This document shows positions 45,410 to 54,205 of a stretch of 64,000 nucleotides of DNA, piece by piece. Source of the stretch: Aquimarina brevivitae. Its GTDB lineage: Bacteria; Bacteroidota; Bacteroidia; Flavobacteriales; Flavobacteriaceae. The notes under the pieces were generated by a model that saw nothing but the letters and a program-made list of their open reading frames with translations, was not told the DNA's origin and made no database searches. The DNA is taken from assembly GCF_004216895.1 (NCBI RefSeq), contig NZ_SGXE01000001.1, positions 620,001 to 684,000 of the forward strand, read 5' to 3'. A program made the translations under genes and the position numbers. Every line of letters begins with the position of its first letter. Within the stretch, counting starts at the first letter, position 1.

Positions 45410-46816
45410 ATGAATTCAATTAACTATAAACTACTTTTAGGAGCACTACTAGTAATGCTGGGAGTAACATCTTGTGTGCAGGATGATGATTTTACACTGT
45501 CTCCTTTAGAGATCAATGAACCACAAATTGACGGACAACTTACTACCGTAGATGGTGTAGTGGATGTGTTGTTGCAGGAGATTAATGATGAAGGAAATGA
45601 CGATGTAAAAGTGACTTTTGAAGATACCAATCTATATATGGAAGCCTATGTGATCTCTAGTGATAGAGCAGGTAACTTTTTTGAAGAGTTAATCGTTCAG
45701 GATCGTGCAGAGGTTCCAACGGCAGGTTTGAGAATACCTATTGATGTGAATCCATTATATGTAACTTACGAATTTGGAAGAAAAATCTACGTGAAGCTAG
45801 ATGGTCTTTCTGTTGGTTTAGAGAACGGTGTGCCAACACTTGGGGTGTTATCTAGTGACCGCGTAAATCAGATTCCTTCTTTTTTACAGGAAGAATATAT
45901 TACAAGATCAGCAGAAGTGGCCACCATAGTGCCCTTAGAAATTACAATCGAGGATTTTTCTGATGATATCGTTAACTTGTTTGTAACGATTACTGACTTA
46001 CAGTTTAACAGAGCAGATGTTTTAGTAAATGACCCATTATCTTTTGCAGGTGAACCAACAGATGAGTTTGATGGAGAACGAACCTTAGAAAGTTGTGCTA
46101 CAGGTGCTTCAGCTATATTAAGCACTAGTACATTTGCTGATTTTAAATCCCTGGATTTACCGGCTCAGCGAGGTAGCTTTGAAGGGGTTTTGACTAAAAA
46201 CTTCTTTGGAGATGAGTTTAATTTAGTATTGAATAGTGTGGCAGGATTACAATTTGATAACCCGGATAGATGTGATCCTAATGTATTGGAGTGTACTGGT
46301 GAATCAGGTGGATCAACTACTATTTTTTCTGAGAATTTTACAGGATTAAGTAGTACTGATTTAACCAATGCAGGTTGGATCAATCAAAATGTTACCGGTG
46401 GAAGTCTTGATTATGAAATTGGTAGTTTTAGTGGTAATCAATACGCTCAAATTACTGGATTTAGGTCTGGTGAAAACCCATTTGAGGTTTGGTTAGTTAC
46501 TCCAGAAATCAACCTTGACGGATCTACGGCTGAAGAGTTAGCCTTTGATCTTCAAGTTAACTTTGATAACGGCAATATACTTACTGTATTTATAACTGAT
46601 AACTTTACTGGAGATATTACCACCACAGAGTGGGCACAGTTAGATGTTACTATTCCTAGAGGACCATCAGGTAGCTTTGGAAGTTTTGAGTCTGTAGGAC
46701 CGGTAAACATTTCTTGTCTGGATGGTAATGTACGTGTAGCGTTCCGTTACAAAGGAGCGGATCCAGGTCCAACTACCAGATACCATATCGATAATCTTGA
46801 AATATCAGGAAACTAA
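45410..46816 (+). CDS. DUF5689 lipoprotein with C-terminal choice-of-anchor/jelly-roll domain
   Basis: 468 residues. Lipoprotein signal ending LGVTSC (Cys22). Residues about 35-275 match DUF5689 (DGVVDVLLQE, LIVQDRAEVPTAGLRIPIDVNPLYVTYEFGRKIYVKL). Residues about 300-468 are a jelly-roll beta sandwich of the choice-of-anchor J type (ENFTG at its start, WLVTPEINL, ARVAFRYKGADPGPTTRYHIDNLEISG-like end). It is probably a surface-exposed partner of the TonB receptor, comparable to SusD in role but not in sequence. Confidence 0.85.
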   Translation: MNSINYKLLLGALLVMLGVTSCVQDDDFTLSPLEINEPQIDGQLTTVDGVVDVLLQEINDEGNDDVKVTFEDTNLYMEAYVISSDRAGNFFEELIVQDRAEVPTAGLRIPIDVNPLYVTYEFGRKIYVKLDGLSVGLENGVPTLGVLSSDRVNQIPSFLQEEYITRSAEVATIVPLEITIEDFSDDIVNLFVTITDLQFNRADVLVNDPLSFAGEPTDEFDGERTLESCATGASAILSTSTFADFKSLDLPAQRGSFEGVLTKNFFGDEFNLVLNSVAGLQFDNPDRCDPNVLECTGESGGSTTIFSENFTGLSSTDLTNAGWINQNVTGGSLDYEIGSFSGNQYAQITGFRSGENPFEVWLVTPEINLDGSTAEELAFDLQVNFDNGNILTVFITDNFTGDITTTEWAQLDVTIPRGPSGSFGSFESVGPVNISCLDGNVRVAFRYKGADPGPTTRYHIDNLEISGN

Positions 46817-46836
46817 GATAAGAAGAATAATACAAT

Positions 46837-46866
46837 AAAAAAGGCGGCCAACTGGCCGCCTTTTTT
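46837..46866. terminator. Bidirectional terminator, DUF5689 / second EEP nuclease
   Basis: GGCGGCCA (46843-46850) pairs with TGGCCGCC (46853-46860), with A run before and T run after. A GC-rich, very stable hairpin. Confidence 0.92.
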
Positions 46867-47836
46867 AATTATTAAATTTTAGTATTAGATATACCGGAAA
46901 ATGATCACTTAATCCTCCTTTGTATTGATCGCCAACGTATGTTCTAAAAGGCAGGCCTTTGTAGCGGCCCCGATGTATTTTTAGATCAGGGTGGTTAAAA
47001 ATATCTGCTTTATTAAAGTTGTGAAGGTTTTTTTGATACCGGTGAAAATTATGTGTGATAATAATTTGGTCAAATAAATTCCAGCGACCTCTATAGCTAA
47101 GACTACCTTCATACCTTGTTAAGAGATGTTCCAAAGGATTATAAAGATCTTGCTGCACTAAATGTTGGATACTTTTACTATTGGGATCATCATTGAAATC
47201 TCCCATTATAATAATTTTAGCATCAGGATCTTGTGCTACAATATCATCTATAATTTCTCTGTTTTGTGCTGCCGCTGCAATACGTTTCGGCTCAGTGCTA
47301 TCCACCCCTTCTCTTCGGGATGGCCAGTGATTAACCAGGATATGTAGTTCTTCTTCGTTCAATATTCCTTTGACATATAAAATGTCTCTGGTATAGTCGC
47401 GTATACCTTCTTCATTGGTTACATAAAGGGGAATAGACTCTGAGTCTAATACGGTAAAGTATTTTGGGTCGTAAAGTAAACCTACATCGATTCCGCGTTC
47501 ATCCGGAGATTCATAATGAATTACGGAATAGTTTTGATGCCGTAAATGTTTAGTATTTGCCAGGTCCTCTAAGACTTTGAGGTTTTCGGTTTCTGCAACC
47601 CCTACGATTACTGGTAATCGCCTGGTTTCTTTAACCCCGATTTTAGCAATGGCTTTACCTAGTTTTTTGAGCTTTTTGGAATAGCGTTCATCATTCCACT
47701 GTTTATCCGATGTAGGAAGAAAATCATCATCTAGGGTATGTGGATCGTTTTTAGTATCAAATAAATTTTCGAGATTGTAAAAAGCAATGGTAAAAAGATC
47801 AGTACTTTTATGATGAGAAAATAGGCTTTTGGGCAT
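46865..47836 (-). CDS. EEP-family nuclease/phosphatase, paralogue without signal peptide
   Basis: 323 residues with the same motif set as the gene at 41240: AFYNLENLFDT, VAETENLK, HWPSRREG, IMGDFNDDPN and SDHFPVYLIL. Unlike its paralogue it has no signal peptide; upstream in-frame codons contain a stop, so the ATG at 47836 is the only start. It is therefore predicted to be cytoplasmic, or to be exported in some other way. It closes the receptor locus on the right by converging with the DUF5689 gene. Confidence 0.9.
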   Translation of the reverse strand: MPKSLFSHHKSTDLFTIAFYNLENLFDTKNDPHTLDDDFLPTSDKQWNDERYSKKLKKLGKAIAKIGVKETRRLPVIVGVAETENLKVLEDLANTKHLRHQNYSVIHYESPDERGIDVGLLYDPKYFTVLDSESIPLYVTNEEGIRDYTRDILYVKGILNEEELHILVNHWPSRREGVDSTEPKRIAAAAQNREIIDDIVAQDPDAKIIIMGDFNDDPNSKSIQHLVQQDLYNPLEHLLTRYEGSLSYRGRWNLFDQIIITHNFHRYQKNLHNFNKADIFNHPDLKIHRGRYKGLPFRTYVGDQYKGGLSDHFPVYLILKFNN

Positions 47837-47890
47837 ACGTTAATTTTAAGCTAAGGCACCAAAAAGTCAGGGTATAACCATTGTATATTG

Positions 47891-47898
47891 TACCTTTG
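47891..47898 (+). promoter_or_regulatory. -7 promoter box for hflX
   Basis: TACCTTTG, a perfect TAnnTTTG, 45 bases before the hflX ATG. Confidence 0.6.
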
Positions 47899-47943
47899 TA
47901 AGGTTAAAACGGCAATATATAAAAAAGATAGTTTAGATAATAT

Positions 47944-49176
47944 ATGTTAGAAAGAAAGGAAATAGCTTATGAAAAAGCGGTCTTAATAGGAATTGTTACT
48001 AAAACCCAGGATGAAGACAAGCTAAATGAGTTTCTGGATGAATTGGAGTTTTTAACCTATACCGCAGGAGGAGAGGTAGTGAAGCGTTTTACGCAAAAGA
48101 TGGATATGCCTAATCCTAAAACATTTATAGGTTCTGGTAAAATGCAAGAGGTTAAGGAATATGTAGAAGAAAATGATATCGGCACAGTAGTATTTGATGA
48201 TGAGTTAAGCCCTGCTCAACTTCGCAACATCGAAAAAATGTTAAAGGCAAAAATCATCGATAGAACAAACCTTATCCTTGATATTTTTGCTCAGCGCGCG
48301 CAGACCAGTTATGCCAGAACTCAGGTGGAACTAGCGCAATACCAATATTTATTGCCTCGATTAACCGGGCTTTGGACACACTTAGAGCGACAACGTGGAG
48401 GTATCGGAATGCGTGGTCCTGGGGAAACTGAAATCGAAACAGATAGACGTATCGTAAGGGATCGAATCTCATTATTAAAAAAGAAGCTCGAAACGATAGA
48501 TAAGCAGATGGCTACTCAGCGCGGCAATAGAGGTCAATTGGTACGAGTTGCTTTAGTAGGATACACCAATGTAGGTAAATCTACATTGATGAATGTGATT
48601 TCTAAAAGTGATGTGTTTGCCGAAAATAAACTGTTTGCTACCTTGGATACTACGGTACGAAAAGTAGTAATAGGTAATCTACCTTTTCTGTTAACGGATA
48701 CGGTAGGTTTTATACGAAAATTACCCACCCAGCTGGTAGAAAGTTTTAAAAGTACATTGGATGAGGTCAGAGAAGCGGATCTTTTGCTCCATGTGGTAGA
48801 TATCTCTCATCCCCAGTTTGAGGATCATATTGCGTCCGTTAATCAAATCTTAGATGAGATTGAATGTACGGATAAGCCAACCATTATGGTTTTTAACAAA
48901 ATTGATGCATACGAACCAGAACAGATCGACGAAGATGATCTGATGACAGAGAGAACCACGGCGCATTATACCTTGCAAGAATGGAAGAAAACCTGGATGA
49001 ATAGGATAGGTAATAACGCGTTGTTTATTTCGGCGATCAATAAAGAAAATATGGAAGAGTTTAGAAAGCGTGTGTATCAAGAGGTAAGAGTCATTCACGT
49101 AACTCGTTTTCCGTACAATAACTTTTTATATCCAGAATATGTGGAAGAAGAGGATGATGAAGATCAAAACTCATAA
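47944..49176 (+). CDS. hflX: GTPase HflX
   Basis: 410 residues. An N-terminal HflX domain with GSGKMQEV and the coiled region ending LERQRGGIGMRGPGETEIETD (near 148-167), then the G domain: G1 GYTNVGKST (206-214), G3 DTVGFIRKLP and G4 NKID. HflX binds and splits 70S ribosomes under stress. The C-terminal end is an acidic tail (EEEDDEDQ). Single gene with its own promoter. Confidence 0.96.
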   Translation: MLERKEIAYEKAVLIGIVTKTQDEDKLNEFLDELEFLTYTAGGEVVKRFTQKMDMPNPKTFIGSGKMQEVKEYVEENDIGTVVFDDELSPAQLRNIEKMLKAKIIDRTNLILDIFAQRAQTSYARTQVELAQYQYLLPRLTGLWTHLERQRGGIGMRGPGETEIETDRRIVRDRISLLKKKLETIDKQMATQRGNRGQLVRVALVGYTNVGKSTLMNVISKSDVFAENKLFATLDTTVRKVVIGNLPFLLTDTVGFIRKLPTQLVESFKSTLDEVREADLLLHVVDISHPQFEDHIASVNQILDEIECTDKPTIMVFNKIDAYEPEQIDEDDLMTERTTAHYTLQEWKKTWMNRIGNNALFISAINKENMEEFRKRVYQEVRVIHVTRFPYNNFLYPEYVEEEDDEDQNS

Positions 49177-49348
49177 TTAGCCACTAAGTTTTGTGCCTAT
49201 TTAACTTCTATTTAAAAATTTATATATCAAAACCTTAATAATCCCTCTATAAATTGTTTTAGTATAGGGTTGTTTATTTTGGTATCGAAATACAACTGCT
49301 TTTTTCAGATATCAACATCATTTCATTTATCTTATGAATTAACCCATT

Positions 49349-50602
49349 TTGAGAAACACAATCCACTCTTTTATTTTTGTAATATTCTCTTTTACTGCGT
49401 GTAAAAAGGAAAATAAGCCTAATGAAGATATACAGAAAACGTTTACTGTTGATTTAACAAAAGAAACAACCAATGGTCCATTTGGGTGGGTATTATCACC
49501 ATTTGGAAATGTTGATTCCCTATCAAAAAAATTTAATAACGTACCTGATCTTACCTATTCTAATATCCAGTCTATACGATTTAATAGTACTAAAGAAGTA
49601 AAATCGTTATTAGCGAAAGGGCTTATAGATTCGACTGAATTTCGTGCATTAACAAATCCTATTTATGCTTTTTCTGGACTGCAAGGAGACAACCAAGTTA
49701 TGGTTCTTGATCTAAATGGTAATTTTGACTTTGGTGATGATGAATTGTATACTTTTGATGCGTCATTAAGAGAAAAAACCAGTAATAATGCTGCTTTAAG
49801 AGACTCTTTTCCTTTAGTACATTTTAAGTTTAAAAGATATTACAAAAACAAAGTAGTGAATCGAGATCGCTATGTAAGAGTGATTCCTTATAAAGATTAT
49901 TTCTATACAAAAAAGGATGCTTCTGAAGCGATAAAAAGGCATAATGATTTACTGTTAGTAGCTGCTAGATATGAACATTTATTAGGAAGTTTCGCTATTG
50001 AACAAGATTCTTTTAAAATAGCTGCAGAATTGTATAATGATGACGTGGATTTTTTATTTACAGCAAAAGACAATCCATTTTTTCCTCGAAGAAATACGAA
50101 TGAATACGAAGAGTTTAATGAGGGTGATACTTTACAGTTAGGCCAACATTTTATAATAATAGATAGTATAGGCTCTAACTTTGATAAGGTTTTTTTAGAA
50201 AAACTAAACATATCTGCATTACCAAATGGATATAAGATGGGGCATACCCTAAAAGATTATACTCTTACTGATATAAGCGGTAACAAGCAACGTGTTTCCT
50301 GGTTATTAAATAATAAAAAGCTTTTGCTGATTGATTTTTGGGGTACCTGGTGCGCCCCTTGTCTAAAACTAACTCCTGATTTAAAGGAATTTCATAAAAA
50401 GTATCCTAAAGTAGCAATGCTTGGAGTTGATTATGACTTTGAAAAAGAACCAGGTGTTACATATATAAAAGAGAAAAAGTTAGATTGGACACATATATAT
50501 GTAGAACGCGTCCGTAATGACAGTCTGCTTCATAACAAAATCGTAGGAAAACTTAGAGTTGATAATTACCCTACATTTCTATTAATCGATAAAGACTTAT
50601 AA
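49349..50602 (+). CDS. TlpA-like thioredoxin-domain lipoprotein, truncated by in-frame stop
   Basis: 417 residues beginning at TTG 49349 (no usable ATG; the sequence FIFVIFSFTAC is a lipobox). The first 280 residues are not recognised. Residues 330-417 are a thioredoxin-like TlpA/ResA domain with WCAPC at 334-338 and cis-Pro NYPTF near 407-411. The frame ends at TAA 50600-50602 right after IDKDL; the following codons in the same frame continue the expected domain (see next entry). So the last strand and helix of the fold are missing and activity is doubtful. Related TlpA-like lipoproteins reduce or transfer disulfides in the periplasm. Confidence 0.75.
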   Translation: MRNTIHSFIFVIFSFTACKKENKPNEDIQKTFTVDLTKETTNGPFGWVLSPFGNVDSLSKKFNNVPDLTYSNIQSIRFNSTKEVKSLLAKGLIDSTEFRALTNPIYAFSGLQGDNQVMVLDLNGNFDFGDDELYTFDASLREKTSNNAALRDSFPLVHFKFKRYYKNKVVNRDRYVRVIPYKDYFYTKKDASEAIKRHNDLLLVAARYEHLLGSFAIEQDSFKIAAELYNDDVDFLFTAKDNPFFPRRNTNEYEEFNEGDTLQLGQHFIIIDSIGSNFDKVFLEKLNISALPNGYKMGHTLKDYTLTDISGNKQRVSWLLNNKKLLLIDFWGTWCAPCLKLTPDLKEFHKKYPKVAMLGVDYDFEKEPGVTYIKEKKLDWTHIYVERVRNDSLLHNKIVGKLRVDNYPTFLLIDKDL

Positions 50603-50707
50603 ATAATATACCGTGGGGTGGGTAAAAAAGGATTACAGAGGATTGAAGAAATAGTACTAACTATTAACGCAATGGATCAGCAAAAGAAAAATAAGGGTGT
50701 TGAATAG
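50603..50707 (+). pseudogene. Detached C-terminal part of the TlpA-like gene
   Basis: In the same frame after the TAA, 34 codons read IIYRGVGKKGLQRIEEIV and more, ending in TAG at 50705-50707. This is what TlpA-like proteins have after the IDKDGK segment (G-x-I-x-YRG-x-G then a helix). Changing one base of the TAA (AAA, Lys) would restore it. Either a true nonsense mutation or a sequence error. Confidence 0.75.
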
Positions 50708-50716
50708 AATTTTCAA

Positions 50717-51757
50717 TCAAAACTCATAATTAAGCCCCAGTCCTAATACCTCTCGTATTTGAAAGCCAGAGGTGGCGTTGTCATCATAAATAGCTTGAAA
50801 TGCAAAACTACCGGATACATATTTATTGACCACTAAATTAAGATTTAGGGTATAATCGATATCCACATTCCAGGGGTCCTCTATGTAGTTAGAATAAAGA
50901 TTGAGGATGTTTTCCATCTCTATATTTTTGATGACCTCAAACTTAAAGTAGCCCGCTAAAGAACCACCAAATTCAAATCGCGCCGTTTCGCCCTGATCGA
51001 TACCAAAATAATCGCCATCTACATATCCAGGAGTTGTGGTAAATCTATCGTCCACAAAAATCATTCGCGAGGTCACAGGGGCTATATTGAAATTAAAATC
51101 ATCACTTTTTTTCCATAAAATACCTGGACCAGCTTGTATATAGGAAGGGGAGAAGAACTCTGTTTCTTCTGTGCGTAGCGTTTCTCCGGTATCTGGATCT
51201 TCACTAAACTTATACCCTTTAGCAAATTGGGATCTAAAATTTAAGAAAAACGAGTAGTTCCAAAAACTTTGATGTATTCGTTTACCTAATCGGGTATTAA
51301 ACTCAATCCTATCGTTGGTTTTTCTCGGAAAATCTTCTCCTTTTAATATCGTAATTCCGTAGTCTCCCAGTAGCTTGTTATCCCAGGTAAATCCATCTTT
51401 TTTATAATTTACATTATAGTTCAATATAGCATTACTGGCAATATTTGAGGTTCCTCCCCCTTGCCAGTTATAGTTAAAGGCAGACTGGTTAAATAGAAAG
51501 GAGAATTTCCCCTGGGATTTCCAACCGATCTGCTCTGGCTTCTTCTTTTTTTTAGGGGATAGTTTTTTGAGAATCCCTTTAAGAACAATGATATTCAAAT
51601 CCTTTGGGGTATTTTGCAGTTCCGCTTCGATAGCTTGTTCTAACTTTACTTGTATTGAATCAAGCTGTTTTACCTTTGTGGTATCTTTTTTTTTCTCCTG
51701 CGCAGAAGAAAGCATAGAAGCCATAATCAAAATAAACAAAAACCACTGTTGCTGCAT
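50717..51757 (-). CDS. DUF3078 family protein (copy 1)
   Basis: 346 residues from the ATG at 51757; a TTG one codon upstream is less likely. Signal peptide 1-20, then a Lys-rich linker (about 24-85), then a beta-barrel-like part sharing its order of strands with copy 2 (GGGTSNIASNAILNYN, WDNKLLGDYGI, RIEFNTRLGK, SYIQAGPGILWKKSDDFN, GYVDGDYFGID, REVLGLGLNYEF). DUF3078 proteins are abundant in Flavobacteria outer membranes, with unknown function. The aromatic C-terminal Phe fits an outer-membrane protein. About 50 residues longer than copy 2. Confidence 0.85.
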   Translation of the reverse strand: MQQQWFLFILIMASMLSSAQEKKKDTTKVKQLDSIQVKLEQAIEAELQNTPKDLNIIVLKGILKKLSPKKKKKPEQIGWKSQGKFSFLFNQSAFNYNWQGGGTSNIASNAILNYNVNYKKDGFTWDNKLLGDYGITILKGEDFPRKTNDRIEFNTRLGKRIHQSFWNYSFFLNFRSQFAKGYKFSEDPDTGETLRTEETEFFSPSYIQAGPGILWKKSDDFNFNIAPVTSRMIFVDDRFTTTPGYVDGDYFGIDQGETARFEFGGSLAGYFKFEVIKNIEMENILNLYSNYIEDPWNVDIDYTLNLNLVVNKYVSGSFAFQAIYDDNATSGFQIREVLGLGLNYEF

Positions 51758-51776
51758 CAACTAATTTTTTGGGCTT

Positions 51777-51807
51777 CAAATATAAATTATGAGTAAAGGA
51801 TTTTCAA
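51777..51807 (-). promoter_or_regulatory. Bacteroidota promoter for DUF3078 copy 1
   Basis: On the minus strand TTG (plus 51805-51807), a 20-base spacer and TATATTTG (51777-51784), fitting TTG-N17-20-TAnnTTTG. The leader would be only about 10 bases. Confidence 0.7.
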
Positions 51808-51860
51808 GATTAAATGTATTTATTATCGATAAACTGAACATAAGATGAATACTTAAACTA

Positions 51861-51886
51861 AAAAAAGGAGCAAAAGCTCCTTTTAA
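51861..51886 (-). terminator. Terminator of DUF3078 copy 2
   Basis: AAAAGGAGC (51863-51871) pairs with GCTCCTTTT (51876-51884), loop AAAA. It separates the two paralogues into two transcripts. Confidence 0.85.
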
Positions 51887-51912
51887 TTATGATAATTTTA
51901 TAGATAGACGGT

Positions 51913-52806
51913 CTAAAAACCATAATTAATACCTAGCCCAAATACCTCCCGGATTTGAAATGCTCCGATAGCATTGTCATCATAAATTGCCTGAAAGGTA
52001 AGGTTTGTTGAAAGGTATTTATTAATCGTCATGACCACATTAGCGGTATAATCGATATCAACATTTTGAGGATCCTCTAGATAGTTAGCATATAAATTCA
52101 GGATGTTTTCCATAGAAACGTTTTTCATCAGTTCAAACTTAGCATAACCATTTAAGGCCGCACCAAATTCAAATCGAGTCGTTTTGTTAGCGTCCACACC
52201 AAAATAATCTCCGTCTACATATCCAGGAATACTGGTGAAATCTTTGTCCACTACTATGATTCTCGCTGTAGCAGGAGCAATGTTTACCTTAAAATTGTCG
52301 CTTTTTTTCCAAAGCATACCAGGACCAGCCTGTATATAGGCGGGGGATAGGATGTGTGTAATTTCAGTTCGGGTTTCATTGCCATCCACATCTTCTCCAA
52401 ACGTATAACCTGGCGCAAACTGTGTTCTAAAGTTGACAAAGAACGAATAGTACCAGTTAGATGCTTTGATCTGCTTACCGAGTAGGGAATTAAATTCAAG
52501 ACGGTCATTGGTCTTACGCGTAAACTCTTGATCTTGTCCCTTAGCTAGCCCATAATCCGCCAATATCTTATTATCCCAGGTCAAATTTCCTTTGCGATAA
52601 TTAAAATCATAGGAGATCGCCAAGTTACCTGCAATGTTTGAGGTTCCTCCACCAAGCCATTCTGCGTTAAAAGCAGATTGATTAAATAAAAAGCTGATAT
52701 TTCCTGCTGTACTCCATCCGTCTTTTGGTTTTTCTTTTTCTTCTTCTTGCGATAAAACAATAAAAAAGCACCCAAGAAATACAATTGATAACAATTTTTT
52801 CTTCAT
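51913..52806 (-). CDS. DUF3078 family protein (copy 2)
   Basis: 297 residues, with a signal peptide (1-19) and the same beta-strand signature as copy 1 (GGGTSNIAGNLAISYD, WDNKILADYGL, RLEFNSLLGK, AYIQAGPGMLWKKSDNFK, GYVDGDYFGVD, REVFGLGINYGF). The two look like an old tandem duplication. The linker after the signal peptide is short. Function unknown; outer-membrane location is likely. Confidence 0.85.
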   Translation of the reverse strand: MKKKLLSIVFLGCFFIVLSQEEEKEKPKDGWSTAGNISFLFNQSAFNAEWLGGGTSNIAGNLAISYDFNYRKGNLTWDNKILADYGLAKGQDQEFTRKTNDRLEFNSLLGKQIKASNWYYSFFVNFRTQFAPGYTFGEDVDGNETRTEITHILSPAYIQAGPGMLWKKSDNFKVNIAPATARIIVVDKDFTSIPGYVDGDYFGVDANKTTRFEFGAALNGYAKFELMKNVSMENILNLYANYLEDPQNVDIDYTANVVMTINKYLSTNLTFQAIYDDNAIGAFQIREVFGLGINYGF

Positions 52807-52891
52807 TGTATTACGATTTATTGATGATTAAAAGATGTGTGTAGAGATTGTTTCTAAATTTCAATCTCGGTTAACTAATATAAGAAATAAA

Positions 52892-53401
52892 TTATTTTCG
52901 TTTATATAGCGGAACGGAAGAGCAGGCTTCGCCATACATAATAGTTTTAGCTATGGGCTGTAATTTTTGTATCAAAGAAAGGAACGCACTTTCTGGCACA
53001 GGTTTTTCTGCGCAACCTTTAATAATTACGGATTTATTTTCGTAAGGTGCTACATCTAATTTAGTAATGATTTCTTCGTAAAGTAAAGCATTTAATAGTT
53101 CAACACTGCCGGTACACACTTTTTTGGCATAAGGCTGTAAAGTAGTGGTAAGCAATAAATAGGCCCACCCAGGAATAATGGCATCGGTAGAACAGGTCAA
53201 CACCACATATTGATCTTGATATTGGCTCCAGTCGTGGTTTTTTACATGGGCTCGAAACTCTTTTTCTTTGAGAATAAGCTCCTGAAACAACCAGTCTTTG
53301 ATATCAAAAACCACTCTCTTCCCTTCAGGGTAGAAATCTTCTAAATCCAGCGTTACTAGATTTTGATTGTTCGCAACTCTATTGATAATTTCATCTGCCA
53401 T
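52892..53401 (-). CDS. DUF2480 family protein
   Basis: 169 residues from the ATG at 53401 (MADEIINRV), the start that leaves an 11-base gap to sufT; a longer frame running into sufT is rejected. The DUF2480 features are DLEDFYPEGKRVVFDIKDWLFQELILKEK and the paired Cys/acidic residues in CSTDAIIPGWAYLL and IKGCAEKPVPE. Function unknown. It is the last gene of the sufE-sufT transcript and is widely found beside SUF genes in Bacteroidota, so a role in iron-sulfur assembly is suggested. Confidence 0.85.
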   Translation of the reverse strand: MADEIINRVANNQNLVTLDLEDFYPEGKRVVFDIKDWLFQELILKEKEFRAHVKNHDWSQYQDQYVVLTCSTDAIIPGWAYLLLTTTLQPYAKKVCTGSVELLNALLYEEIITKLDVAPYENKSVIIKGCAEKPVPESAFLSLIQKLQPIAKTIMYGEACSSVPLYKRK

Positions 53402-53412
53402 TAAATGGAAAA

Positions 53413-53739
53413 TTAAAGCATTCCTAGTTCTAGTTTGGCCTCTTCGCTCATTAAGTCCTGCGACCAAGGTGGGTCGAAGGTAAGCTCTAGTTCCACATCA
53501 TTAACTAAATCTAGCGACTTTACTTTTACACGAACTTCTTCGGGTAAGGATTCCGCTACCGGACAATTAGGCGAGGTTAGCGTCATCAAAATTTTGACAT
53601 CCTGATCTTCATTGACAAAAACATCATAGATTAATCCTAATTCGTAGATGTCTACCGGTATTTCAGGATCATAGATGGTTTTAAGCACACCAACAATTTT
53701 TTCTCCTAACTCTTTTGTGTCTATTGTATCTTGACTCAT
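53413..53739 (-). CDS. sufT: SUF-system Fe-S assembly protein SufT (MIP18/DUF59 family)
   Basis: 108 residues. DUF59 core: VLKTIYDPEIPVDIYELGLIY, then ILMTLTSPNCPVAE with the conserved Cys, and FDPPWSQDLMSEEAK. MIP18-type proteins assist maturation of Fe-S proteins. It lies between sufE and the DUF2480 gene in one transcript. Confidence 0.88.
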   Translation of the reverse strand: MSQDTIDTKELGEKIVGVLKTIYDPEIPVDIYELGLIYDVFVNEDQDVKILMTLTSPNCPVAESLPEEVRVKVKSLDLVNDVELELTFDPPWSQDLMSEEAKLELGML

Positions 53740-53762
53740 ATTTTTTTGATTTATTATACCAC

Positions 53763-54188
53763 TTAGGCGTTTAATTGTGTTTGGTAAGCGATAGCATACA
53801 TTTTAAGCTGTTTTATCATACTTACCAAGCCGTTTGCTCTTGTTGGCGAAAGATGTTCTTTTAGACCGATTTCATCAATGAATGCCGTATCCGCCTCCAG
53901 GATTTCTTTGGGATGTTGCCCAGAGAAAGTTCTAATTAAGATGGCAATAATTCCTTTAGTGATAATAGCATCGCTATCGGCTGTAAAATATACTTTATCA
54001 TCATTCATCTCGGCGTGTACCCAAACTTTGCTTTGACACCCTTTGATAATATTATCTTCGGTTTTATACTTTTCATCAATAAGGGGTAGTGATTTACCCA
54101 ATTCAATCATATATTCATACTTCTGCATCCAATCATCAAACATGCTAAATTCATCGATGATTTCTTCTTGTATTTGTGTTATCGTCAT
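53763..54188 (-). CDS. sufE: Sulfur acceptor SufE
   Basis: 141 residues. Active-site Cys51 in IIKGCQSKVWV, the loop that takes persulfide sulfur from SufS. The N-terminal DWMQKYEYMIELGKSLP and C-terminal HLSPTRANGLVSMI are standard. First gene of the sufE-sufT-DUF2480 transcript, with a good promoter directly upstream. Confidence 0.93.
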   Translation of the reverse strand: MTITQIQEEIIDEFSMFDDWMQKYEYMIELGKSLPLIDEKYKTEDNIIKGCQSKVWVHAEMNDDKVYFTADSDAIITKGIIAILIRTFSGQHPKEILEADTAFIDEIGLKEHLSPTRANGLVSMIKQLKMYAIAYQTQLNA

Positions 54189-54205
54189 AATCCACTAATT
54201 TGATA

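Noticed and set aside
42421..46816. SusC/SusD-type polysaccharide utilisation pair
   Set aside because: The receptor lacks SusC-type length and signature and the lipoprotein is DUF5689 with a jelly-roll end; no glycosidase genes are nearby.
53402..53467. Longer N-terminus for the DUF2480 protein
   Set aside because: It would overlap the end of sufT in another frame and adds an Arg/Gln-rich stretch not expected for the family; the ATG at 53401 is better.
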